Positions 50,953 to 61,018 of a stretch of 64,000 bases of DNA are shown in pieces. The notes beneath the pieces are model-generated. The model made no database searches, had not been told where the DNA came from, and saw only the letters and a list, made by a program, of their open reading frames with translations. This DNA comes from Leptolinea sp964420995. GTDB taxonomy: Bacteria; Chloroflexota; Anaerolineae; Anaerolineales; Anaerolineaceae. The translations under genes were made by a program, and so were the position numbers. Location: the NCBI GenBank assembly GCA_964420995.1, contig CAYQUX010000004.1, positions 1-64,000 on the forward strand, in the 5' to 3' direction. The first letter of the stretch is position 1. Each line of letters starts with the position of its first letter.

Positions 50953-51960
50953 TCAGGAACGCATGAAGGTCTGGGGGATGCAACCGTCTGAAGCAAGGGT
51001 TAACGTCTGCCGCGTGTCGATCGCGGGGATATGAATTCGCGGCAGGCGCATCATTTTTTTTCGGTGGTAGGCGTACACATTGCCGATCTCAGTGGTGACG
51101 GCTGTTTTAAAACCAAGTTCGGCGGCCAGGCGGGTTTCACGGTCAGTGACATCCATGGAAGAACCGTACGGATAGGAAAAATGGATCACATTTAGACCGG
51201 TGCGCTCTTGAATGATACGTCTTGAATCCGCCATTTCAGACCGGGCTTCCTCTTCAACAAGGCCGGCCAGTGACGGATGGCTGCACGTATGCGCTCCAAT
51301 TGTCACCAACGGATCCTGCCCGAGCAGGGTGATCTGCTCCCAGGTCATGGCCATTTTATCCGCGTATTCTGCCCGGCTGATTCCCAGAGGTTCAAATATG
51401 GCTTTCCAGGCGGCTGAAATACCGCATTTTGATTTCAAAACAAGCTGGCAGACGGCTGAGAACGCCTCACCCTTTTCCATAAATGACTCACAATTGATGG
51501 AATATGCCTTCCCATCCAGGTTGAATTCAATCCGGTCACGCGAAAGAAGGGAGTCTTCCAGCATATTCCACCAGAAAGCGGCTTTACGGTCCGGGAAATC
51601 GGTTGTGATGTACACGCAAAAAGGAATGTTCGCTTCTTTTAAAATCGGGTAAGCCGTAGTGTATGTGTCAGTATAGCCATCATCAAAGGTGAGACAGATA
51701 AATCGTTCATTCCTGTCATTCGCGGCAATGCGCTCGACCATTTCATCAAGGCTGACGAAGTTGTAACGGAGATCGCGATAGAAGGAAATGGTCTCTCGAA
51801 GGATTACCGGGGTTACCTCATATAACTGATTTTCAGGCAGGCGCGGATTTTCATCTGGTTCGACCACCCGATGAAACATCAGAATACTGCCAAGAAAGGG
51901 GGCAAACGGACGGGCAATGTGGGAGAGATTATTTTTATATATGAAAGATTCGAGTTTCAT
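50953..51960 (-). CDS. Polysaccharide deacetylase (NodB-type)
   Basis: A 335-residue carbohydrate esterase family 4 enzyme. MFHRVVEPDENPRLPENQLY opens the domain, ICLTFDDGYTDTYTTAYPIL carries the catalytic/metal aspartates, IGAHTCSHPSLAGLVEEEAR the metal histidines, and HFSYPYGSSMDVTDRETRLA the third motif. It removes N-acetyl (or O-acetyl) groups from a polysaccharide. No classical signal peptide is visible, so it may act in the cytoplasm on a precursor. The start at 51960 was chosen over 52008 for its better ribosome-binding context. Lies at the edge of the polysaccharide locus. Confidence 0.9.
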   Translation of the reverse strand: MKLESFIYKNNLSHIARPFAPFLGSILMFHRVVEPDENPRLPENQLYEVTPVILRETISFYRDLRYNFVSLDEMVERIAANDRNERFICLTFDDGYTDTYTTAYPILKEANIPFCVYITTDFPDRKAAFWWNMLEDSLLSRDRIEFNLDGKAYSINCESFMEKGEAFSAVCQLVLKSKCGISAAWKAIFEPLGISRAEYADKMAMTWEQITLLGQDPLVTIGAHTCSHPSLAGLVEEEARSEMADSRRIIQERTGLNVIHFSYPYGSSMDVTDRETRLAAELGFKTAVTTEIGNVYAYHRKKMMRLPRIHIPAIDTRQTLTLASDGCIPQTFMRS

Positions 51961-52266
51961 GCTATCTCTTGAAAGCTGGAATTGATGGTGAAAAACCTCA
52001 TGAATCATATCAGAAAAAAAACTCTCAAAACAGGCGGCAACGTATTTCCTGAAGATTTGTTATCTTTACCAGCATACTTGCCAAACGTTCACCAATTAAA
52101 GGCCATATTCACAGGAATTTAACAAAAGCGTATGGAAAAATATGATTTACCTCATTTATAATCTGATTTGTGTACATTGAAATTTGTCCTGCCATGCCGA
52201 AAATGTAACCAACCAGGGACAGATATTTTAATCTTCTCAGCGTAACAAGAACGTGCAGGATCAAGA
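51961..52266. other. Divergent intergenic region, no gene seen
   Basis: About 305 bases between the leftward deacetylase and the rightward beta-helix lipoprotein. AT-rich in the middle, no ORF, RNA gene or clear palindrome. Confidence 0.4.
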
Positions 52267-53640
52267 GTGACAGGAAAAAAAGTTAGCAGGAAAAAAACCT
52301 GGATCGTCAGGCCTTACGGGAAATTTGGCCGCGCTCTGATTTTTCTTCTCTTTATTGTTTTATTGAGCAGTTGTTTTCCGACTCCGGCGACTCCTTACCC
52401 GACCATCCCGCCATTGCCGGTAAAACCGACCTCCACGCCCGTGCCATTTGTCACGTCAACAGCGCCACCGGAGATCGTTCCAAAGTTTATCTATTATGTG
52501 GATCCTTTGAATGGGTCTGATGAAAATATGGGCACCATTGACCAGCCATGGTTGACCATTGATAAAGCAGTTCAAACCGTGACAGCCGGCGACAAAGTGA
52601 TGCTTCGCGGCGGACAGTTTTATACAATATATGGCGGTTGGGTTTTTCAGAATACCGGTACAAAATCCCAACCGATCACGTTCACCAACTATCCTGGTGA
52701 GCAGGTTGTCATCCAGATTTCCAGCAAGGATTTCGAGTACAGGGCGTTTCGCTGTTGGTATTCTCCCATTGACCCTGAAACCTGGCAAACCCCAAAAGCC
52801 GATTTTATTCGAATCATAGGGACGGATGTTGACGAACGGGAACAGGCGAATGGCGTGAAAAGCCGCAAGGGAATTGTAATCATCGGGGAACCGGGAGAGC
52901 AATCCGCGGGGATTGAAGTCGCCGGCTGTGATAACTGGGAAATCGCGGGAATTGACTTCCTGAATGTGGGGTATGGAATAACTACAAAGAAGCGAAACTT
53001 TTCTTCAGGGATTGATTACTCTGCTGACGAGTGGTATGTTCATGATAACCGGGTTTACAGCTTTTACCGCGAGTCAGGCATGCAATTCAACGGCAACCGC
53101 AACCTTATTGAACATAACGAGTTTTACAAGGTCAGTGATGAGCTAAATACGCCATATGGCTGCCAGCATCTCAACATTCTGGGGAATAATAGCATCATCC
53201 GGGGAAACACCATAAACCGTCTGGGGAGCAAGGCCGTTTGCGGCGGCATTATGCTGGAATGGGATATGGCGGATGAGAATATTTTCGAGCAGAATGAAAT
53301 AACAGATGTTGAATGGGGTTTCCACATTGCCGGCGGCGATAACAACATCATTCGCTACAATAACATCACCATGGTGAATGGGCCTGAAAATAACCGGTCA
53401 GGAGTTGAGATCTATTCCTTTGACGACAATAAGAAGGATTGGCCATGTGACGAGACGGTTGATTCCGCTCAAACCATTCTGCCTTCAAACAACCCTGCCG
53501 ACCCTGAATATAAGTACTATTACAACCCGCGCAACTGTCATTCTTTTGGAAACCGGCTTGAAAATAACAGCATTTCGGGTTTCAAAAATGCCATCAAATT
53601 ACCCGCCTTCGGTAATGAAAACCTTGTAATTGAAAACTGA
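52267..53640 (+). CDS. Right-handed parallel beta-helix lipoprotein
   Basis: A 457-residue exported protein. Long basic N-region, hydrophobic core and lipobox VLLSSC (cysteine 36), then a Pro/Thr linker. YVDPLNGSDENMGTIDQPWL and TIDKAVQTVTAGDKVMLRGG form the classic beta-helix cap; repeated turn motifs such as GNRNLIEHNEFYKVSDE, ILGNNSIIRGNTINRLG and GDNNIIRYNNITM continue it. Such proteins bind or cut polysaccharides (lyase or epimerase-like). GTG start. Catalytic residues cannot be assigned. It is the only rightward gene amid the polysaccharide locus. Confidence 0.85.
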   Translation: MTGKKVSRKKTWIVRPYGKFGRALIFLLFIVLLSSCFPTPATPYPTIPPLPVKPTSTPVPFVTSTAPPEIVPKFIYYVDPLNGSDENMGTIDQPWLTIDKAVQTVTAGDKVMLRGGQFYTIYGGWVFQNTGTKSQPITFTNYPGEQVVIQISSKDFEYRAFRCWYSPIDPETWQTPKADFIRIIGTDVDEREQANGVKSRKGIVIIGEPGEQSAGIEVAGCDNWEIAGIDFLNVGYGITTKKRNFSSGIDYSADEWYVHDNRVYSFYRESGMQFNGNRNLIEHNEFYKVSDELNTPYGCQHLNILGNNSIIRGNTINRLGSKAVCGGIMLEWDMADENIFEQNEITDVEWGFHIAGGDNNIIRYNNITMVNGPENNRSGVEIYSFDDNKKDWPCDETVDSAQTILPSNNPADPEYKYYYNPRNCHSFGNRLENNSISGFKNAIKLPAFGNENLVIEN

Positions 53641-53665
53641 CGAGTAAGGCGCTTTTTTCGCCAGG

Positions 53666-54694
53666 TTATTTTCCCCGCAGGTGAATAACCTGATCCACAA
53701 TATCCCTCACCAGATTCTGGCTGCTCAGTTGATGAGAAGACGGCAGGGCTTCTTTCTTCTTTAATGAAATCGTGGGAATATCTTCATCTTTGTTGACCCA
53801 GTGCATTTTTCCGGATTCGATGAGATGCCGGTCGATACTGCCCATGAGACCCATAAACAGGCTGTAGACCGGGGTTCCCAGAACGACCGCCTCTCTGTTC
53901 ATGGTTCCCCCGCCGCCCACCACAAGGTCAGAGTAATGGATCAAATTGGGTCCATCCAGCGCCTCTGCCGGAAAATGAACATTGGAGTAACCCAGGAATT
54001 CATACTTCTCCCGCTGGACTGGGTTGCGGCTGAGCAGGATGATATACGTATTCTCCTGCTGCGCGATAAATTCAAGAGCACGCTCAAACAATGGATTCTC
54101 AAATTGGTGATAGGCTGAAACGTCACTGGCCGGGCGCATGGTGACAAGAATTTTTTCCGGTGGAATTTTGGCCTTTTCCAGAAAAGCGGGATCGGGTGTG
54201 AAATCGCTGAGGTAGACATTTTCCTTCATTCCGGAATACGCTTCGATCTGATCTTCACGGGCGCCAATTCTGTATAAATTATCTTTAGCAAACACGCCGG
54301 GAACGAGTATTTTTCGGGCTACCCGGCAGATGATCTTCATTCCCGGATTGCCCTCATAATCATTGAAGGCGATTAAAGGAACTCTTAACAGGGGAGTGGC
54401 CAGCGCCTGGCTGTAGGAACTGCCGCTGATCGCCAGATCAATATGTTGACCGCGAAGAAACCAGACCAGGCGGGCTGCCCGCCATGCCAGCGCGAGTCCC
54501 TTTCCAACGAAAGAACCTCCGCCATGCGCGCCAACGACCGTATGTGTGAACCCGCAATGATCTGCCAGTTCCACTGTTTCCGATTGACGGCGGGTGGTTA
54601 TGACTGTCTCAATCCCCCGTCTCTGCAGTTCTTTGATAATGGGATTCATAAACAAAACCTGCGGGGAATTTGCGATATCTACCCAGATTTTCAT
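53666..54694 (-). CDS. DUF354-family glycosyltransferase-like protein
   Basis: A 342-residue protein of the GT-B-like DUF354 family. MKIWVDIANSPQVLFMNPII, GGSFVGKGLALAWRAARLVW, LAISGSSYSQALATPLLRVP and YSDLVVGGGGTMNREAVVLG match it; the last resembles the nucleotide-sugar-binding segment of MurG-like enzymes. Function is not established for the family. Start at 54694 with AGAGG upstream, favoured over 54715. Last gene of a leftward polysaccharide gene run, 36 bases after the ligase. Confidence 0.8.
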   Translation of the reverse strand: MKIWVDIANSPQVLFMNPIIKELQRRGIETVITTRRQSETVELADHCGFTHTVVGAHGGGSFVGKGLALAWRAARLVWFLRGQHIDLAISGSSYSQALATPLLRVPLIAFNDYEGNPGMKIICRVARKILVPGVFAKDNLYRIGAREDQIEAYSGMKENVYLSDFTPDPAFLEKAKIPPEKILVTMRPASDVSAYHQFENPLFERALEFIAQQENTYIILLSRNPVQREKYEFLGYSNVHFPAEALDGPNLIHYSDLVVGGGGTMNREAVVLGTPVYSLFMGLMGSIDRHLIESGKMHWVNKDEDIPTISLKKKEALPSSHQLSSQNLVRDIVDQVIHLRGK

Positions 54695-54730
54695 ATTGCC
54701 TCTTTGGTTTTGCAACAGGATGGTTGTCCG

Positions 54731-56128
54731 TTATACCTGGCCAAGTTTTGAGATGATGTGCCTGAACTTGCCTGTTTTGGTTCGTTCAATCTCTTTTACC
54801 AGTTGAAGCTCAATGTCAATATCTTTCCCGATATCCCAGATCACTTCATCCATGAGGGCTTTCTCATCTTCTTTCGTGAAATCCTGCCTGGGTACCACTT
54901 TCAGAATGGCAGAGCCTATCTTTTCCTGAAAGAATTGCGCTTCCAGAACTTTTTCCGTGGTTCCGCAAAACACATGGATGGGATGTATCCTGCGGCCATC
55001 TTTGGTCACCAGGTGATCGGTTATTCGACCGGTCAATTCTTTCAACAGGGGGGTCTGCCGGCCGCAGGAACAGGAACCCTCACCCATGACGGCTGTATCA
55101 CCGATCTTGTACCGGATCAACGGCATGGCACGGTTGATCATATTCGTTAAGACAAGGTCGCCGACTTCTCCCGCGGCCGCGGGAGTTCCATCCGGACGGA
55201 TTACTTCAACAACACCGGTTTCCGTCAACACATGCAGGTTTCCTTTTTCACATTGCAGTACATGACAGGTGCGTTCACCGTTACTGTAATAATTGAAGAC
55301 AGTGCATCCAAACGCTTTTTCGATATTCTTCCGCTGGAAATCTGTAAGGGTTTCACTGTTGGTAAATATGGCTTTTGGATGATACGAAGTCCCTGATTCC
55401 AGCATGTACTGGGCGATGAGATTGATGAAAGACGGCACACCGCGAATCATCACCGGTTTGAAACGGTTTAATTCTTCAATATAAAAATGAGCGTTCTCCG
55501 CGGATATATGCTGGATGGAGAAAAAGAGTTCATTTTCCACTGGGTCGTGCAACCAGAACGGTGGGTTTTTCTTTTCACTCGATGTGACCGGATGGTAACC
55601 AAACGTTGCGATGGGATCTCCCCGCTTTGCTCCCCCCCAACTATATTGATACCACATGCAGGCATAGCTGCGTTGATTACACTCGGTGCTTAATGTGAAC
55701 GCCAGTGCCATACCGGTTGTGCCGCTGGTATGATGAACATACGTCGAACCATTAAAGTTTTGCGACAATAATTCATCAGCCTGATTGCGAATTACCTCCC
55801 GTTCAAGAACCGGGATACGGCGCAGGTCCTCCAGCGATTGCATGTCATCGGGAACAAACCCAATTTGTTTAAAAAGTATCTGATAATAGGGAACATTTTC
55901 CATCGCGTAATTTAACGTATCCTTAAGCGCCAGGAATTGAAGCTGTTCCCGTTCTTTTAGGGTTAATGTCTCGTTCTTCTTTAATAATTCCATCTGTTCA
56001 TTGAAAAATCCTCCGTAGCGTTTTTTCTGAATTTTCAATGAATACGCGCCGGCCATCAATTCGCGTACAAACTGGGGAAGCCGGAAATACAGATTTACCA
56101 GTTTAAGATTGTCATACGATAAGTCCAT
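54731..56128 (-). CDS. PaaK/CapK-like adenylate-forming enzyme
   Basis: A 465-residue member of the phenylacetate-CoA ligase/CapK family. YVHHTSGTTGMALAFTLSTE is the AMP-binding P-loop, AIFTNSETLTDFQRKNIEKA and FNYYSNGERTCHVLQCEKGN the A5 region, and LIRYKIGDTAVMGEGSC the hinge. Cysteines in CSCGRQTPLLKELTGR fit the zinc site typical of this subgroup. In polysaccharide loci such enzymes are thought to activate an acyl or amino acid group for polymer modification. Standalone phenylacetate catabolism is unlikely here. Confidence 0.85.
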   Translation of the reverse strand: MDLSYDNLKLVNLYFRLPQFVRELMAGAYSLKIQKKRYGGFFNEQMELLKKNETLTLKEREQLQFLALKDTLNYAMENVPYYQILFKQIGFVPDDMQSLEDLRRIPVLEREVIRNQADELLSQNFNGSTYVHHTSGTTGMALAFTLSTECNQRSYACMWYQYSWGGAKRGDPIATFGYHPVTSSEKKNPPFWLHDPVENELFFSIQHISAENAHFYIEELNRFKPVMIRGVPSFINLIAQYMLESGTSYHPKAIFTNSETLTDFQRKNIEKAFGCTVFNYYSNGERTCHVLQCEKGNLHVLTETGVVEVIRPDGTPAAAGEVGDLVLTNMINRAMPLIRYKIGDTAVMGEGSCSCGRQTPLLKELTGRITDHLVTKDGRRIHPIHVFCGTTEKVLEAQFFQEKIGSAILKVVPRQDFTKEDEKALMDEVIWDIGKDIDIELQLVKEIERTKTGKFRHIISKLGQV

Positions 56129-56164
56129 GTGACTCCTCCCGAGTTGTCCGTTTGATAAATTCCG

Positions 56165-57349
56165 TCAGGAAACACCATCATCTGATTCTGTGTGGTTTTC
56201 CTCTAATCGTCTGTAGATGTCATCAATGCGTTTCATGGCTACTTCAGGCAGGAAATCCTTACTAATGATTTCAATATTGGCTTCAGACATTTTTTGGCGT
56301 AAATCCCGGTCATCCAGCAGGCAAATGACACACTCTGCCAGAGATTGATAATCTCCGGGTTGAATCAGAAATCCGTTGACCCCATCACTGATGATTTCTG
56401 GTATGGCTCCAACCGGAGTGGTAATAACCGGCAGCCCGACTGCCATGGCTTCCAAAAGACTGTAAGGAAGATTTTCACCGTAGGATGGCAAAAGGTAGAA
56501 CAGGGAGCGTTGATAAAGCTCGACCTTGGCGTCCCCGCTTACCCTGCCGACAAACCGCAATTTCCCGGAAAGGCCGTATTCTTCAACAGCCTGATCGATT
56601 TGCGACTTTTCTCCGCGACTTTCTTCTTCCCCGGCAAAAACAAATAAAGCCTCCGGATGTTTTTCAAGGACCAAGGGGATCGCTTTAATGATGTCAAAGA
56701 CTCCCTTGCGTTTTCCCAGACTGCCAAGGAACAGGATGATCTTCTCCTTATTTTCAACTGCCGCCGGCGGGTTACGCATAGCTTCGGCGAAGAGCGTATC
56801 TACCGTGTTGGAAACCACACCAGTTTTGATCTGTGGATCAACTTCAGTGAGGAGAAAATCCTTCCATTTTTGTGAGAGGGTTATCACATAGTCTGAATGG
56901 CGGAATTGCCAGCCGATCATCTTTTTGATAAGCGGTTGACTATTATTGTAAAACTGGTCAAACAAACCACCGTGCACATGGGCGATCGTTTTAATGCCAA
57001 AAAACCTGGCCAGAATGATGAAAAATCCAGCCTTCCAGAAGGACAAACCGGAGGTGACCTGAAAATGCGCGATGCGGGGTTTTTGCTTTACCGCGATCTC
57101 CACGAATTTGAACATTTGTTGAAAAAAGTAAGTGAGATTGGCCAGCGAGAAACGGTCTTCAAGACCAATGTCACGGAGCGCTCTGGTGGTATCCAGATGA
57201 ATCAAGTCGTGCCTTTCACGTAGAACGTGCGAAGCGAGCAGCATCTCTACAAACGTGGACACGCCGCCCATCATCCGGCGGCCGGGGCCGACAATCACAA
57301 CGCGCGGTTTTGCCTGCTCAACGGTGGGTGGTGATTTCAAGCCGGCCAT
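56165..57349 (-). CDS. GT4-family glycosyltransferase
   Basis: A 394-residue GT-B transferase. Glycine-rich start VVIVGPGRRMMGGVSTFVEM; acceptor-domain IAHVHGGLFDQFYNNSQPLI; donor domain KIILFLGSLGKRKGVFDIIK and the E-x7-E motif LPSYGENLPYSLLEAMAVGL then PVITTPVGAIPEIISDGVNG. Retaining transfer of a sugar from a nucleotide donor in the cytoplasm. Its first 13 bases overlap the end of the upstream deacetylase gene, so the two are coupled. Confidence 0.93.
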   Translation of the reverse strand: MAGLKSPPTVEQAKPRVVIVGPGRRMMGGVSTFVEMLLASHVLRERHDLIHLDTTRALRDIGLEDRFSLANLTYFFQQMFKFVEIAVKQKPRIAHFQVTSGLSFWKAGFFIILARFFGIKTIAHVHGGLFDQFYNNSQPLIKKMIGWQFRHSDYVITLSQKWKDFLLTEVDPQIKTGVVSNTVDTLFAEAMRNPPAAVENKEKIILFLGSLGKRKGVFDIIKAIPLVLEKHPEALFVFAGEEESRGEKSQIDQAVEEYGLSGKLRFVGRVSGDAKVELYQRSLFYLLPSYGENLPYSLLEAMAVGLPVITTPVGAIPEIISDGVNGFLIQPGDYQSLAECVICLLDDRDLRQKMSEANIEIISKDFLPEVAMKRIDDIYRRLEENHTESDDGVS

Positions 57350-58305
57350 TGTCCCCCGGCGGCTTTCCTGGCCAGATCGGTCACACCGATAGATTCCATC
57401 CGTCCTTTTCTGGTCTCTTCCGCGACTGCGCTTAAAAGATACTCCAACTTCTCAAAATCCCGGTCCGTTCTGAATTCTTCCGGGTGGGTGTAGATGTGCA
57501 GGACTTTTCCTTCACGGGCGGCTTTATGTATACCGTTTACCATCCTTGTGATACGCAGAAAGGGCAACCCGAGTGTATCCAGCAGCTTCTCCAGCCGTTT
57601 GTTGGGATGGAAGAATCCACGCGAACCGGGGAGATTCACCAACCCGGATTCATCCACCCACGGGATGTACACTTTTGGCACCCGGAACTGAAAAAGCCAG
57701 TCCAGGTAATTGATCACTTTTCCCAGAATGGGAATCTGATAATCACGGTGGCGCATTTCAACCCCGCGATAGCAGAGAAAGCCTTCATCCTTGAAAGTCT
57801 TCAGGTAACCAACCACATTTCGAGGGAAGAAGACCGCGGTTGGTTTAATGAAGTGCCTGCCGGCAACTCTTTTCCACTCGCGAATTTCTGTTTGCGCGTC
57901 TTCAACAGACAATGTATTCTCATCGAAAATGCGATGCGTGTAGCCATGAAACGCGATTTCGTGCCTTTTCCCTCTGGACCTCAGAATTTCAATTAAATCC
58001 AGGCCATACCAGAGTGGCTTGCCGGTCTGATAAATTTCGGCATAACTGGCGAATTTTCCTTTCCAATCCCTGACCGGGCAGATCGCGCAGTCTTCACACT
58101 TGTCATAAAACAGGTGTCCCACCACCCCCCAGGTGGCGGTAATTTTGTATTTGTCAAACAATTCCAGCAAACGAATGACGGATTGCCTTTCCACGGATCC
58201 ATCCGCAGAAAACTTGCCCGGCGTGAACTGGTCAAAATATCCCCAGGCAAGCTCCGTATCCAGGGAGATCAAGAAGTAACCTTTGGGTGAAACCTTTTTA
58301 TCCAT
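57337..58305 (-). CDS. NodB-like polysaccharide deacetylase, second copy
   Basis: A 322-residue CE4-type protein distinct from the one at 51 kb. FLISLDTELAWGYFDQFTPG gives the catalytic aspartate strand, ITATWGVVGHLFYDKCEDCA the conserved W/G region, EIAFHGYTHRIFDENTLSVE the metal histidines, and TAVFFPRNVVGYLKTFKDEG a later conserved stretch. Four clustered cysteines (CEDCAICP) are unusual for the family and may bind zinc. No signal peptide. Embedded between two glycosyltransferase genes, it likely edits the same polymer. Confidence 0.85.
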   Translation of the reverse strand: MDKKVSPKGYFLISLDTELAWGYFDQFTPGKFSADGSVERQSVIRLLELFDKYKITATWGVVGHLFYDKCEDCAICPVRDWKGKFASYAEIYQTGKPLWYGLDLIEILRSRGKRHEIAFHGYTHRIFDENTLSVEDAQTEIREWKRVAGRHFIKPTAVFFPRNVVGYLKTFKDEGFLCYRGVEMRHRDYQIPILGKVINYLDWLFQFRVPKVYIPWVDESGLVNLPGSRGFFHPNKRLEKLLDTLGLPFLRITRMVNGIHKAAREGKVLHIYTHPEEFRTDRDFEKLEYLLSAVAEETRKGRMESIGVTDLARKAAGGQWPA

Positions 58306-58314
58306 CGCGCGGTT

Positions 58315-59487
58315 TTACCTGCCTGCCTTTGCCAGGCCGGATTCAAGGGCGGCTCCAAGTTTCCTGGCTGATTCCCGCCAGGTCCACGCGCGTGACGCGT
58401 GTATGGAATGGGTACCCTTTAAAGGCAGATGGTCAGATTTTCCCCACACATCCCGCAGCGCGGATAGAAAAGAGGGTACATCGGACTTTTCCGCCCAGAA
58501 ACCAAAATCGCCATCACCAATTACATCGGTGTGACAGACAATACGGGTTGAGAGGATCACCAGGCCGGATGCCATGTATTCAAATAGTTTGATCGGGCTG
58601 CTGACCTGGAATTTCACCTCATCGGGGAAGGGAAGAACGCCCACGTGTGCCTGTGCCAGCAAATTGGGAATTTCCGCATGTTCGACAGGTGGAAGAACAC
58701 GGATGCGCCCTTCTGATTGGGCGGCAAAGGCTTCGAGTTCAGCCTGTGCCGAGCCTGATCCAATCAGGGTCATGGTAAAGCGCATCCCTTCGGAATTGGC
58801 TTTTTCCACCGCCTGGCAAAACGTGAGCAGGTTGCGTTCGATGGTCAGAACACCGATGTACACCAGATGGATCACCCCGCCGGTTTGCGGCCAAACGCGT
58901 TTCTTCTCGCACTGGGTGAAGAGGCTGTCATCCACCCCGGAAGGCCAAATCCCCCATAATTTTTCCTGCGAAATGCCCACCACATCGGCCATACGCCGGG
59001 TGATCGCCGTCCGGCCGTCCACCCAGTTATTCACCCATTTTTCGGTTATCTCGTAGTATTTTCGGCGGACGCGTTCTTTAAATGACTGGTTTACTCTGGG
59101 AGTCATCTCCATGGTGCGCGTATCCATGACAAACAGCGGGAGCCGGCGGTTCATCACCTTACGAAAAATCCAGATGGGCATAAGCCATGGTGCTGACATG
59201 GTATGGAACATGACGACATCACATGAATCCAAGTGCTTTAGTATATAAATGGCAACCTGAACATGAAAGATCAATTGCCTGAGGAGATAGATTTCTGGAA
59301 ACTGGAAATTGACAATCTGAACTCCATGATGGTCCAGAGTCCCGGAAGCACCTCCGGCGATCAGTGTAACCTTCCACCCATCACGGCATAACTCTTTACC
59401 TGTGTCCAACCAGGTGGCTGAATCCAGGCTATCAAGTAATGATCCCGCGCAAAAAATCCATAGGAGACCTGGTTTTCCAGATTTCAT
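58315..59487 (-). CDS. GT4-like glycosyltransferase
   Basis: A 390-residue GT-B enzyme. Donor-side hallmarks are VIHLVYIGVLTIERNLLTFC, FTMTLIGSGSAQAELEAFAA, HAEIPNLLAQAHVGVLPFPD and SSPIKLFEYMASGLVILSTR, with the E-x-M-A-S-G pattern of the family. Substrate unknown. Nine bases before the deacetylase start, so in one operon. Confidence 0.9.
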   Translation of the reverse strand: MKSGKPGLLWIFCAGSLLDSLDSATWLDTGKELCRDGWKVTLIAGGASGTLDHHGVQIVNFQFPEIYLLRQLIFHVQVAIYILKHLDSCDVVMFHTMSAPWLMPIWIFRKVMNRRLPLFVMDTRTMEMTPRVNQSFKERVRRKYYEITEKWVNNWVDGRTAITRRMADVVGISQEKLWGIWPSGVDDSLFTQCEKKRVWPQTGGVIHLVYIGVLTIERNLLTFCQAVEKANSEGMRFTMTLIGSGSAQAELEAFAAQSEGRIRVLPPVEHAEIPNLLAQAHVGVLPFPDEVKFQVSSPIKLFEYMASGLVILSTRIVCHTDVIGDGDFGFWAEKSDVPSFLSALRDVWGKSDHLPLKGTHSIHASRAWTWRESARKLGAALESGLAKAGR

Positions 59488-59652
59488 GAAGCATAACCCC
59501 GTGGAACGTTCAAATTATCCTCCCAGGCCATGCATCATTATGCAATTTCAATGCCGGGAGAATCATTCTATTGTATCAAAATTGGGATTCTGATGGTCCT
59601 TCTGTCTGAGTTGACCGATGCTAATGAACCAATCCACCCCGGGGAGAATGGA

Positions 59653-60852
59653 TTAGGGAGCCAGATTGGCATATACCTTCAACAATTTTTGCGCGATCAT
59701 ATCCCAGTCATATACTTTTTCAACAAGTTCCCGGCCGTTCCTTACCATTCTTTCGCGAGTTTCTGCATCCGTTAATAATTGAATTATTCTGGCGGCAAAT
59801 TTTTCCGCGTCGTCAGCGATAAAGAGATGTTCCTCATCGCGCACTTCCAACCCTTCACAACCAATGGTTGTGGAAACCACCGGACGGCCAAACGCCATGG
59901 ATTCCAGTATTTTCAGACGGGTGCCGCCTCCGCCGCGCAATGGCACCACACTGACAGCGCTTTGCTGATAGTGCGGGACAAGATCTTTCGCGTTTTTAAC
60001 TATGGATATTCCGTCTCCGGCCAGCGCCATTACCTTCGGGACGGGATTAAGACCAACGATGGTCAACCTGACATCAGGGATTGATTTCTTGACCAGAGGA
60101 AGTATCTGCTGACAGAATAGCTCCATGGCATCAATATTTGGAAGGTAATTCATATTGCCAACAAATAACAGTGTGTGGTTCATGGAATCATACGGCAATG
60201 GTTGGAATGCCCGCGTGTCAATCCCATTGTTCACAATTTCTATCTGCAGATCAGGGTTTTTTGCCAGCAGAATCTGGCGGTCAGGCTCAGAGACCGTAAT
60301 GCAGCACCCGAATTTTTGCGTGTAAAAAGGTTCCCACCTCGCCATCATGCGGGAATACAACCCCATTCGCAACTTTCTCAGCCAGCGAGTCTCAAGGGCA
60401 AAAATGCGTTCGGTCTTCTTGTAAATGACATCATGAAATGTTAAAACGCATTTCTTATGTAATGTTTCGGGAATAGCTTCGAGGTATAGTCCCATGTTGG
60501 AATCTTCGATATCAATGACATCAAAATCATACCGGCTGACCAGGTCTTTGATTTTGTCAAACAATTCCGGCAGGTGATAATGCCGAAGCTCAACGGGCCA
60601 ACCCTTCAACAGATACTCAATTATCTGCAGAGGTTTATCAAATTTGCCGGTTTGCGAAAATTCAACTGTCTCCACGCCGGCACAAAAAGTTTTCAGATGA
60701 GCAATACTATCTTCATCAAATCTTTTATCTGCCACAGACGCGACCCAGACTTCGTTTTCTTGAGAGACGCGTTTGAGCAGGTTGTAATTGCGGATCAACG
60801 CACCGGATTGCGGCGGGTATGGAAGATGAAGGCAGATCATCAAAACACGCAT
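59653..60852 (-). CDS. GT4-family glycosyltransferase
   Basis: A 399-residue GT-B enzyme starting MRVLMICLHLPYPPQSGALI, a common opening for TuaC/WcaL-type transferases. Donor domain segments are LLFVGNMNYLPNIDAMELFC, VRLTIVGLNPVPKVMALAGD and VSVVPLRGGGGTRLKILESM then AFGRPVVSTTIGCEG. Stands 165 bases before the next gene downstream. Confidence 0.92.
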   Translation of the reverse strand: MRVLMICLHLPYPPQSGALIRNYNLLKRVSQENEVWVASVADKRFDEDSIAHLKTFCAGVETVEFSQTGKFDKPLQIIEYLLKGWPVELRHYHLPELFDKIKDLVSRYDFDVIDIEDSNMGLYLEAIPETLHKKCVLTFHDVIYKKTERIFALETRWLRKLRMGLYSRMMARWEPFYTQKFGCCITVSEPDRQILLAKNPDLQIEIVNNGIDTRAFQPLPYDSMNHTLLFVGNMNYLPNIDAMELFCQQILPLVKKSIPDVRLTIVGLNPVPKVMALAGDGISIVKNAKDLVPHYQQSAVSVVPLRGGGGTRLKILESMAFGRPVVSTTIGCEGLEVRDEEHLFIADDAEKFAARIIQLLTDAETRERMVRNGRELVEKVYDWDMIAQKLLKVYANLAP

Positions 60853-61018
60853 TTAGAAAACCTCTAATTTCTTAAAGATATAAAATATTCCGGCGAGACG
60901 TTTCCCGTAGGGGTGACATTTTGGTGCGGTTTGGTCACCAAAATAGAAAGAGATTCGTGCCTGAGTTATTATCGGCATATCTGCCATAATTCAGTAAATT
61001 TTTTTAGATGTCCCCGCA